From an uncultured Porphyromonadaceae bacterium (GTDB taxonomy: Bacteria > Bacteroidota > Bacteroidia > Bacteroidales > Muribaculaceae), in contig UROS01000128.1 of the NCBI GenBank assembly GCA_900549445.1, positions 1 to 6,913 on the forward strand: 6,913 nt of DNA, in the 5' to 3' direction. Of this stretch, positions 1 through 5,629 are shown piece by piece (the first letter of the stretch is position 1; each line of letters opens with the position of its first letter). The notes under the pieces were generated by a model. It made no database searches, had not been told where the DNA came from, and was given only the letters and a program-made list of their open reading frames with translations. Both the position numbers and the translations under genes were made by a program.

Positions 1-136
1 CTGTCGCACCGATAAGCGGTTCGCCCGACTTATCCTGCACGATACCTGTCACTGTGACCTGTGCGGAAGCGCTCAGCACGAATGCGAGCAGCAAAGCCGT
101 AACCAGGCCGCGAAGGTAGGAGATTTTACTTTTCAT
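1..136 (-). CDS. SusC-like TonB-dependent outer-membrane transporter, N-terminal fragment
   Basis: Only the first 45 codons are present; the gene continues past the left edge. The start ATG is the complement of 134-136. Residues 1-25 form a classic Sec signal peptide: a basic start (MKSK), a hydrophobic core rich in Leu and Ala, and a small-residue end (SASA) before Gln26. The mature N-terminus, beginning QVTVTGIVQDKSGEPLIGAT, matches the start of the carboxypeptidase-D-regulatory-like domain that precedes the plug of SusC/RagA proteins. Such proteins are outer-membrane barrels that import oligosaccharides with a SusD lipoprotein, powered by TonB. The gene follows the mannanase gene on the same strand after 425 nt, so it may be the transporter of the same polysaccharide locus. 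Other surface proteins can carry this domain behind a signal peptide, so SusC is the most likely call but not a certain one. Confidence 0.8.
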   Translation of the reverse strand, partial: MKSKISYLRGLVTALLLAFVLSASAQVTVTGIVQDKSGEPLIGAT

Positions 137-312
137 TAGAGCATTTTTAAGGTGATATTGGTTGATTGGAATTGTTTCTTTGCAAGAGCCGGAGAGAAGT
201 AAGTCCGATAATCAGGGTCGTAAATTGCTATACATGATTTTTATGTCAGGTATAAGAATTCAAGGGGTCTGTACTGTGTCATGGTGCCGGAAGCCATGGT
301 GTAGAGCGCGGC

Positions 313-344
313 AAAAAACGGCGAGGGTCAGAGCGCCGTTTTTT
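313..344 (-). terminator. Terminator-like hairpin in front of susC-like gene
   Basis: Arms at 313-323 (AAAAAACGGCG) and 334-344 (CGCCGTTTTTT) are perfect reverse complements, giving an 11-bp stem with a 10-nt loop. On the minus-strand RNA the stem has a GC-rich core and its 3' arm ends in six U residues, as in an intrinsic terminator. The sequence is symmetric, so it would look the same to plus-strand transcription. It could end the carbohydrate-enzyme operon, about 220 nt past the mannanase stop. It could also act within the leader of the susC-like gene, because the best promoter boxes lie upstream of it. No other promoter consensus was found between the hairpin and the susC start. Confidence 0.6.
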
Positions 345-352
345 CGATATTG

Positions 353-371
353 CAAAAGTAGCGCAAAGATA
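353..371 (-). promoter_or_regulatory. Candidate Bacteroidetes promoter -7 boxes for susC-like gene
   Basis: Read on the minus strand, 371-364 is TATCTTTG and 360-353 is TACTTTTG. Both fit the Bacteroidetes -7 consensus TAnnTTTG. No good TTTG (-33) element lies 19-21 nt upstream of either, so activity may need an activator, as is common for PUL transporters. Initiation would fall near 345-358, giving a leader of about 210-220 nt before the susC start and placing the hairpin at 313-344 at the very 5' end of the RNA. Confidence 0.45.
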
Positions 372-456
372 AGTAATAAAATGATACTTTCTTATCCCGA
401 TATTGACTTTTGAGGATTATTATGGTCGGGTTGTTGTTTTTTAGTTAGTTTGTGTT

Positions 457-467
457 AAAAAACGGCG
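457..467. repeat. Third copy of hairpin arm AAAAAACGGCG
   Basis: This 11-mer is identical to 313-323 and is the reverse complement of 334-344. In a minus-strand transcript reading through from the mannanase gene, the order is CGCCGUUUUUU, then AAAAAACGGCG, then CGCCGUUUUUU, so the middle element can pair with either neighbour. On its own, this copy has only a weak local 3-bp stem (GGC/GCC at 464-473), so it does not look like an independent strong terminator. Confidence 0.6.
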
Positions 468-550
468 TCGGCCTATGTACACTGAACCGAGTGTATGACA
501 AGGTGTCAGTACCCGGCTGAAACCCGCATCAGAGCGGCGTTGGCGGCAGA

Positions 551-565
551 CTGACAGACTGTCAG
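551..565. repeat. Inverted repeat overlapping mannanase stop codon
   Basis: CTGACAG (551-557) and CTGTCAG (559-565) are perfect reverse complements around a single A. As RNA this would realistically fold as a 5-bp stem with a 5-nt loop. It spans the TGA stop of the mannanase gene (562-564). No U-run follows on the minus strand, so it is not a standard intrinsic terminator; it may stabilise the mRNA 3' end or be chance. Confidence 0.35.
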
Positions 566-1857
566 CGGGACAGACGTGCGACAGCGTCGCGGATAATGGT
601 TATTGTAGTCGAGTCGGCGGCAAACACCGAGTTGAGTCCCTGGGGTTCCTGAGCCGGATCGCCGGTATAGTCGTCGCCCTTCTGCCAGGTATAGTTGCGG
701 GGAGTGGCAACGCCGCCCCAGCCCCAGAAATTCACGCCGGCAATCTTGGCGGAATCGCACACCTGGGAGAATACATGGCGGTAGTAGGCGTCGCGGCCGG
801 CAGTAGCCGAACCGGGAGCAGTAGCCATATTGTCGCGCGGATAGCCGAATTCCTCAATCACGAGCGGCTTCCGCATGGAAGCGAGGCGGCTGAGATGGTC
901 GGCTATGTAGGCGTCGGTCTTCGCAGCGGCTACACTTACGCTGTCGGCCACGGCGTTTTCGCTGATCCAGCTCCAGTTGTAGGGCCACATATGGATAGTG
1001 GCGTAGTCGACTTCGGGAAATCCGCTGGAAGCTGCCCAGAGATCTATGTCCATTTCGGTGCCCATATAGCCTTCATTGCCTACCGACACGAGATGGTTCG
1101 GGTCGATTGACTTTATGAGCCGTGCGGTCTCTTCTATCCATTTGAGATAGGCTTCCTTATTGTCTTCGCCGAAGGGCCTGGGTTCGTTGCCGATCTGCCA
1201 TGCCATGATGGCGGGCGATTCGGAGTAAGGCTTGCCGGTAACGGTGCTGGTGCGTCCAACGATATTGCGTACATGATTGGCGGCGAGCACTTTGGCGGAG
1301 TCGCAGTTGTAGAATTCGTGAACGTAGGCGTAGTATGCGGGCCAGCCGCTTTCGGAGGGAATCACAGCCTTTCCTTTGCCTGCCCATTCGAGATAGGCGC
1401 TGTAGCCGCCGCTCCATTCCCATGCGTTGTTGAGGTATATTACAGCTTTCATGCCGCGCTTTTCGAGTTGGGCGATGAAATAGTCGAGACCGCGCAGAAT
1501 TGTATCATTGTAGACGCCCGGAGCCGTCTGCAGATTGGGTTCTATATGTGAGGCGAGACCGTCGGGGCCATCGCCGCCGGCAAGCACTCGCAGGTTGCCG
1601 ATGCCGATAGCCTGGAGCGAGTCGAGTTCGGCTGTCAGGCGGCTGCGGTCGCCGAAAGAGCCTTCGGAGGCCAAGAGCGGGCCGTACCAGAAGTTGGTTC
1701 CGATGTACCGGTAGACGGAGTCGCCGTCGTAAAACCGGCCATCTTTCACCGTGATAAAATTATGGTTATTTTCCACGGCAGTTGTATTTTTATTGCCGTT
1801 AGAGCAGGCTCCGGTTATCAGAGCGCCGGCAACAGCAATCGGAAGAAGATATTTCAT
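562..1857 (-). CDS. GH5 endo-beta-1,4-mannanase lipoprotein (GH5_7-like)
   Basis: This 431-residue enzyme is predicted to hydrolyse internal beta-1,4-mannosidic bonds of mannan or glucomannan. Residues 1-18 are a lipoprotein signal with lipobox TGAC and lipidated Cys18, so it is membrane anchored, perhaps at the surface. The mature part is one (beta/alpha)8 barrel from about residue 34 to the end. Family marks are GTNFWYG (53-59), NLRVL with conserved Arg90, YLNNAWEWSGGY (141-152), IGNEPR with acid/base Glu225, IHMWPYNW with His289, IEEFG with nucleophile Glu336, and NFWGWGG with Trp378. The NLRVL, NNAWEWSGGY and IGNEPR blocks are typical of mannanases rather than cellulases. No carbohydrate-binding module is attached. 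The gene lies 41 nt after the esterase gene and is probably in the same operon. Mannanase activity is inferred from motifs; exact preference for mannan, galactomannan or glucomannan cannot be read from the sequence. Confidence 0.9.
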   Translation of the reverse strand: MKYLLPIAVAGALITGACSNGNKNTTAVENNHNFITVKDGRFYDGDSVYRYIGTNFWYGPLLASEGSFGDRSRLTAELDSLQAIGIGNLRVLAGGDGPDGLASHIEPNLQTAPGVYNDTILRGLDYFIAQLEKRGMKAVIYLNNAWEWSGGYSAYLEWAGKGKAVIPSESGWPAYYAYVHEFYNCDSAKVLAANHVRNIVGRTSTVTGKPYSESPAIMAWQIGNEPRPFGEDNKEAYLKWIEETARLIKSIDPNHLVSVGNEGYMGTEMDIDLWAASSGFPEVDYATIHMWPYNWSWISENAVADSVSVAAAKTDAYIADHLSRLASMRKPLVIEEFGYPRDNMATAPGSATAGRDAYYRHVFSQVCDSAKIAGVNFWGWGGVATPRNYTWQKGDDYTGDPAQEPQGLNSVFAADSTTITIIRDAVARLSR

Positions 1858-1870
1858 CAGACTATGTGTC

Positions 1871-1891
1871 AGGTTACGTTAGGTTAGGTTA
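1871..1891. repeat. Short GGTTA-type tandem repeat between esterase and mannanase genes
   Basis: The 41-nt spacer contains near-identical units: AGGTTAC, GTTAGGTTAGGTTA. On the minus strand this reads TAACCTAACCTAACGTAACC, just downstream of the esterase stop and upstream of the mannanase start. It is too short for a hairpin or regulator-site claim, but may be prone to slippage that changes the spacing between the two genes. Confidence 0.5.
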
Positions 1892-1898
1892 AATCGAA

Positions 1899-3329
1899 TC
1901 ATTCCCAGTTGTCGGTGCGGAAGGGAATCAGGGGCATGCCCATGAGGTTTTTCACCTTGCCTATGGCGAAGTTGCGGAAGCAATAGCGGACAGCCTTGAT
2001 TTCCGGCACTTCGTCGGAGGTCACGATGATGTTGCGGGTGTCGTAGTCCTCGGTGGCTTTCGCGGGGTGGAACACGCGATCCTCCCCTGCCGCCTCGAAG
2101 CCTTCGAGCACGTCGTTGGGGGTGAAGCCGTCAGCGGCATTCTCAAACGTCAGCGTCGCCTTGTTGCCCTCTACGGTCATGGACTTGTAGCGCGGATAGG
2201 TGGCGGGGATACCTTCTATATTATATGTACGCGAAGCTGCCATGAACGCCAGACGCTCGCCTATATCCTTTTTATTGGAAGCATGTACATCCTCAAGCTC
2301 GAAGGGGTATACCACATCGGTGGTGCAGACCACTCCGCTGTTGGGAGTAATTTCGGCGGCTTTGTGCTGACACTCGCGGAAGCGGGCGGCATAGTCGGCC
2401 TGCGCATCGCCGTAGTTCCACGGGGGCATCTCGACGAAGTAGAACGGCAGATCGGGGTTGCCCCACTCCTTGCGCCAGCGCTCCACCATATCCTTCTGAT
2501 GCTGCGGATACTCGGCGTGGCGTCCGACGTTGGATTCTCCCTGATTCCAAAGAAATCCGCGGATGGTGTAACCTATAATAGGATGGAGCATGGCGTTGTA
2601 CATAACGCCGATGCGCTCGTATTCCTTAAGGGTGGTGTCGTTCTGCTCCTTGGCCATGTCGCGGTCGGGATAAGTGTCGAGCAGATCCTTGGGCATGTAG
2701 CCTTCGGCCTTGGCACCGCCGTAGGCGCAGGAAATTATGCCGACCGGCACGTTGAGTATGTCGGTGAGCGACTGCGCGAAGTGGTAGCCCAAAGCAGTGA
2801 ATTCACCGGCATTGGCGGGAGATGAAGTCTTCCATTTGCCCTCGACTCGCTCCTGGGGAGTGTATGCGCCCTTCTTGGGGACAGTCACCACGCGGATTCC
2901 GGGGTATTTTCCGGAATAAGCTATTGTCTGCGCGGCGCCCTCAATGGGCTGTGTCCAGAAACCGCGGAGCGGCATTTCCATGTTGGACTGTCCGGTTGCG
3001 AGCCATACTTCACCGATAAGCACGTTGTTGATTGTGGTTTTGTCGCCGTCGTCGAAGGTTACCGACCACGGCGTGAAGGATGCACCGGGTGTTTTCACCG
3101 TCAGACTCCACCTGCCGTCTTTGCCGGCGGTGGCGGTATAGGCTTTGCCGTCCCACGAAGGTGTCACGGTAACTTTTTTGCCCGGTTTGCTCCATCCCCA
3201 GAGGCGCGCGTCGGAACTCTGCTGGAAAACGGCATTGTCGCTTATGATTTCAGGCAGCTCTACAGCGCTGAGCGACGGAGCGGCGCAGAGCAGAGCGAGC
3301 GCTGCGAGATTTTTCATTACGGTTTTCAT
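1899..3329 (-). CDS. Sialate O-acetylesterase-family SGNH esterase, probable hemicellulose acetylesterase
   Basis: A 476-residue secreted SGNH/GDSL esterase predicted to remove O-acetyl groups from carbohydrates. Residues 1-22 are a signal peptide ending LSA before VELP; there is no lipobox cysteine, so it is likely periplasmic. An N-terminal beta-sandwich (about 25-105) precedes the catalytic domain. Visible motifs are GQSNMEMP with nucleophile Ser115, the block around CAYGGAKAEG (201-210), WNQGESN with Glu265, and EDVHASNKKDIGERL with Asp347 and His349. The end, FRNFAIGKVKN...PFRTDNW, is the family's usual C-terminus. The start at 3329 was chosen because it overlaps the preceding stop as ATGA, suggesting translational coupling; Met5 at 3317 is an alternative. 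A longer frame to 3398 would overlap the upstream gene and spoil the signal peptide. The family name refers to sialic acid, but the glucanase and mannanase neighbours make acetylated mannan or glucomannan a likelier substrate; this is inference. Confidence 0.88.
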   Translation of the reverse strand: MKTVMKNLAALALLCAAPSLSAVELPEIISDNAVFQQSSDARLWGWSKPGKKVTVTPSWDGKAYTATAGKDGRWSLTVKTPGASFTPWSVTFDDGDKTTINNVLIGEVWLATGQSNMEMPLRGFWTQPIEGAAQTIAYSGKYPGIRVVTVPKKGAYTPQERVEGKWKTSSPANAGEFTALGYHFAQSLTDILNVPVGIISCAYGGAKAEGYMPKDLLDTYPDRDMAKEQNDTTLKEYERIGVMYNAMLHPIIGYTIRGFLWNQGESNVGRHAEYPQHQKDMVERWRKEWGNPDLPFYFVEMPPWNYGDAQADYAARFRECQHKAAEITPNSGVVCTTDVVYPFELEDVHASNKKDIGERLAFMAASRTYNIEGIPATYPRYKSMTVEGNKATLTFENAADGFTPNDVLEGFEAAGEDRVFHPAKATEDYDTRNIIVTSDEVPEIKAVRYCFRNFAIGKVKNLMGMPLIPFRTDNWE

Positions 3330-4339
3330 TTGCCGTTGCGTTTTTTGGTTGTTTCCATTGCCAGTTTCGCCCACGGCTTCAGGTTGGCGTCGGTCCACTC
3401 CATTCCGTTGTCGGAGGCGTCGGGGGTGAGCATCGAGCAGGTTTCGTTTTTATCTGCTATATCCCACATGAGCACGCTGATCTTGTTTTTGTCGGCGAAA
3501 TCCATCCACTCCTGCCACGACTCATAGTTGATGTCGCCGTCGCCGAGATGGTTCATCGAGCCGCACTCCGATATGAATAGAGGAAGCCCTGCGTCGAGCG
3601 CTTTCTGCGCCTTGTCGCGGTTCCAGTCCTTGTGGGTGTCGGCATAGAAATGGAGGGAATACATTACGTTTTTGATATCGAGCGGCGACTCTGCGGCCAC
3701 GTCAACGTCCTGATCCCATTTAGGAGTGCCGACGATTACAACCGAATTCGGAGCGTTCTTACGGATTACGGGGATGAGTTCCGCGGCATAATCTTTCACT
3801 TCCTGCCACGGAATTTCGAGGGGTTCATTCCATATTTCGTAGATAACGTTGGGGGTATCGCCGTATTTTTCGGTTATGACGGTGAAGAATTCCTTTGCGT
3901 TTTCGAGAGTATTTTCGTGCGAATGCCAGTCGCAGATTATATACATATCGTTGGCGACCGCGGCGTCAATCACCTTCATGGCAAGATTGACCGAGTAGGC
4001 CGAGTCGGGGTCGTAAGCTTTCACGATATCGCCGGCCTTGTGGGCGCCGATAGCCGCACGGGTCACGTTTGCGCCCCATTTTTCCTTGAGCGCACGGACG
4101 GTGCCCTCGTTGTAGAACCGGCCCCAGTTTCCGTGCCAGCCGAGCGACGGGCCGGTCAGCACCACGGTGTCGCCTTCGGCGTTGAGCAGATAGCGGCCGT
4201 CTACGTGGAGAGGAGATACCGTAGCAGCAATGCTGTCGGAGGGTTCGGTTTCGGCCGTTTTCGATGTTTTCGTGCCGCACGAAGTCATTGACACGGGAAG
4301 CGTAAGCAGTAAAAGCGCAAGAGATGCGAAAGTTTTCAT
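3326..4339 (-). CDS. GH5 endo-beta-1,4-glucanase lipoprotein (GH5_2-like cellulase)
   Basis: A 337-residue endoglucanase predicted to cut internal beta-1,4-glucosidic bonds in cellulose-like chains or glucomannan. Residues 1-21 form a lipoprotein signal (MTSC, Cys21), followed by a Ser/Thr-rich linker to about 42 and a single GH5 barrel from about 43 to 332. Family marks are GPSLGWHGNWGRFYN (63-77), VTRAAIG with Arg94, ICDWHSHEN with His139, VIYEIWNEP with acid/base Glu172, VGTPKWDQDVD (203-213), SLHFYA with His230, LFISECG with nucleophile Glu258, and MWDIADKNE (291-299). These closely follow the Bacteroidetes branch of subfamily 2. No binding module is present. It is the first gene after the regulator, 118 nt downstream of its stop, and its own stop overlaps the esterase start by 4 nt. 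A Cys (259) follows the nucleophile where Trp, Phe or Tyr is more usual. Cellulose versus glucomannan preference cannot be decided here. Confidence 0.92.
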   Translation of the reverse strand: MKTFASLALLLLTLPVSMTSCGTKTSKTAETEPSDSIAATVSPLHVDGRYLLNAEGDTVVLTGPSLGWHGNWGRFYNEGTVRALKEKWGANVTRAAIGAHKAGDIVKAYDPDSAYSVNLAMKVIDAAVANDMYIICDWHSHENTLENAKEFFTVITEKYGDTPNVIYEIWNEPLEIPWQEVKDYAAELIPVIRKNAPNSVVIVGTPKWDQDVDVAAESPLDIKNVMYSLHFYADTHKDWNRDKAQKALDAGLPLFISECGSMNHLGDGDINYESWQEWMDFADKNKISVLMWDIADKNETCSMLTPDASDNGMEWTDANLKPWAKLAMETTKKRNGK

Positions 4340-4393
4340 GAAATGCGATTTGTGATTTTGGGTAATGTGTTTGCGAAGTTAGGAGAAAATCGG

Positions 4394-4409
4394 CTTATTA
4401 TTAAATAAG
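4394..4409. promoter_or_regulatory. AT-rich inverted repeat upstream of endoglucanase gene
   Basis: CTTATT (4394-4399) and AATAAG (4404-4409) are perfect reverse complements around ATTA, 55 nt before the endoglucanase start. It could be an operator or a chance AT-rich palindrome. A degenerate -7-like sequence, TATCTCTTTG, lies on the minus strand at 4435-4426, but its spacing between TA and TTTG is 4 nt instead of 2. No exact Bacteroidetes promoter was found in the 118-nt gap, so read-through from the regulator gene or an activator-dependent promoter are both possible. Confidence 0.25.
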
Positions 4410-4457
4410 TGAACGAAGATTGTCACAAAGAGATAAAATAGTACAAGTCAATAGTGT

Positions 4458-5333
4458 TCATACTACACTTTTATGATGCTGATACATGTCGCGGAATATT
4501 TTCGGTGTAGAGCCTTTTTTCTTCTTGAAAATGCGGTTGAAATTCGAGATGTTGTTAAATCCGCAGTCGTAGCAAATCTCTGCTATAGAAGCGGTTGAGT
4601 CTACTAAGGCACGGGTGGCGTGGCCAAGACGTATGTCGATCAGGTAGTCTGAAATGGAACGTCCGGTGCGCAGTTTGAAGAAGCGGCTGAATGCCGTGGG
4701 GGTCATTCCGGCTATATTCGCCAGGTCGCTGAGGCGGATTTCGCTGCGGTAATTCTGTTCCACGTACTCCTGAACTTTCTGCACCCGACGGCTGTCGCCC
4801 GTGGATTTTATAGCCGAAAAAGCCTCGCTCGAGAGTGTTCGATATCCGTCGTCTTCGGCGAGTTCATAAAGTATCGACAGGAGCTCAACCACGCGATAAA
4901 ACCCTGATGTTTCAGCAGTTAATTTCTCCAAGCGACTGTAGACACGCATTATTCCCGGCAACGAGAACGCTATTCCCTTGCTCGACTGATCAAGCATCTT
5001 GCGGATTGGCGCCAACTGCGTTTTGGCGAGAAAAACCTCGCCGAAAAGATTGCGCGAGAACTGAATGGTGATTTCGCGAATCTTGTCACTTTTACACTCA
5101 TATTGCTCCCAGCCGTGCTCGATTCCGTTGCCTACCAAAACGAGGTCGTAATCGCCGAGCACCTCCACGGAATCGCCTACGATACGGCGCGCGTTGTTGC
5201 AGTCGGCCACGAAGTTCAGTTCATATTCCTCATGCTTGTGAACGGGATATGTAAAGCGGTCTTTATACCTGTCTACCAAATAGAAACAGTCTTTTTCCGA
5301 CAACGGAGTGATCTCGGTGATTATTTTGTTCAT
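4458..5333 (-). CDS. AraC-family transcriptional regulator with cupin sensor domain
   Basis: A 291-residue cytoplasmic DNA-binding regulator. The N-terminal half (about 15-160) looks like an AraC cupin ligand-binding domain: HKHEEYELN (32-40) gives the usual HxHxEYELN strand, and LVLVGNGIEHGW (64-75) matches the later cupin segment. The C-terminal half (about 184-285) holds two helix-turn-helix motifs. The first is LSDLANIAGMTPTAFSRFFK (201-220), and the second includes IAEICYDCGF (250-259) with NISNFNRIFKKKKGSTP (261-277), the AraC/XylS signature. Length is normal for the family. It is transcribed toward the carbohydrate enzymes and is divergent from sppA. Its position suggests that it senses a sugar or oligosaccharide and controls the downstream genes, perhaps including susC. 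The ligand is unknown. Many Bacteroidetes PULs instead use hybrid two-component, SusR or ECF/anti-sigma regulators. Confidence 0.9.
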   Translation of the reverse strand: MNKIITEITPLSEKDCFYLVDRYKDRFTYPVHKHEEYELNFVADCNNARRIVGDSVEVLGDYDLVLVGNGIEHGWEQYECKSDKIREITIQFSRNLFGEVFLAKTQLAPIRKMLDQSSKGIAFSLPGIMRVYSRLEKLTAETSGFYRVVELLSILYELAEDDGYRTLSSEAFSAIKSTGDSRRVQKVQEYVEQNYRSEIRLSDLANIAGMTPTAFSRFFKLRTGRSISDYLIDIRLGHATRALVDSTASIAEICYDCGFNNISNFNRIFKKKKGSTPKIFRDMYQHHKSVV

Positions 5334-5417
5334 GATGTCAGATTTAGAGAGGTTTTGAGTGTATTTATGAGTGCATTTTCACTGGGCGGCTTGCGGAGCC
5401 CTGATGATTGATGATGG

Positions 5418-5449
5418 CAAATATAATGAGTTTTTTCAAACTATGCAAA
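5418..5449 (-). promoter_or_regulatory. Bacteroidetes-type promoter of AraC-family gene
   Basis: On the minus strand, TTTG at 5449-5446 (-33 element) is followed after exactly 20 nt by TATATTTG at 5425-5418 (-7 element), an exact match to TAnnTTTG. Transcription would start near 5412, giving a leader of about 80 nt before the regulator start at 5333. Both elements and the spacing fit the established consensus, so this is a well-supported sequence prediction. Confidence 0.65.
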
Positions 5450-5549
5450 TTTTATCAGATTATTGACTTTTTTTGACGTTGTTTTTTCATCATTTTCTCT
5501 CGTCCGCCACATCGGGCTCACTTCCATAAGGCAATTTGTCTCCGTCAGA

Positions 5550-5581
5550 TTTGCTTTGGAGAGTCTTTTATATTAATTTTG
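5550..5581 (+). promoter_or_regulatory. Bacteroidetes-type promoter of sppA
   Basis: TTTG at 5550-5553 (a second TTTG lies at 5555-5558) is followed after 20 nt by TAATTTTG at 5574-5581, an exact TAnnTTTG match. Initiation would be near 5587, leaving a leader of about 43 nt. It lies about 100 nt from the oppositely directed regulator promoter. Confidence 0.65.
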
Positions 5582-5585
5582 TGGG

Positions 5586-5617
5586 CCGGACCTGTTTTCC
5601 GGTTCTGAAACGTTTCA
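5586..5617 (+). repeat. Two inverted repeats in sppA leader
   Basis: CCGGA (5586-5590) and TCCGG (5598-5602) can form a 5-bp hairpin with a 7-nt loop. Immediately after, TGAAACGTTTCA (5606-5617) is a perfect 12-nt palindrome. Together they fill most of the short predicted leader between the promoter and the start codon. The palindrome is operator-like in form; no regulator for it can be named. Confidence 0.4.
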
Positions 5618-5629
5618 ATCCTAACCCTG

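Larger units (their letters stand above)
137..561. other. 425-nt non-coding region between mannanase and susC-like genes
   Basis: No convincing gene lies here; an 83-codon plus-strand reading frame has a composition unlike a protein and no recognisable motif. The stretch holds an 11-bp inverted repeat at 313-344, two minus-strand -7-like boxes at 353-371, and a further copy of the hairpin arm at 457-467. There is also a weak 5-bp inverted repeat at 280-284 and 294-298. It probably serves as the end of the upstream operon and as the promoter and leader of the susC-like gene. Confidence 0.7.

Noticed and set aside
162..413. An 83-codon plus-strand open frame in the susC upstream region
   Set aside because: It crosses the terminator-like hairpin and the candidate promoter boxes, has no domain and an implausible composition, and is not preceded by a promoter.
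2067..2825. A 252-codon plus-strand open frame within the esterase gene
   Set aside because: It is antisense to a gene with a complete set of SGNH motifs. It has no recognisable domain and no promoter; it is a shadow.
3330..3398. A longer N-terminus for the esterase, starting at 3398
   Set aside because: It would add 23 polar residues before a good signal peptide and overlap the endoglucanase gene by 73 nt. The ATGA start at 3329 explains the data better.
3632..4291. A 219-codon plus-strand open frame within the endoglucanase gene
   Set aside because: It is antisense to a GH5 gene with all catalytic motifs. The product has no motif and an odd Val/Gly/Phe/Arg-rich composition.
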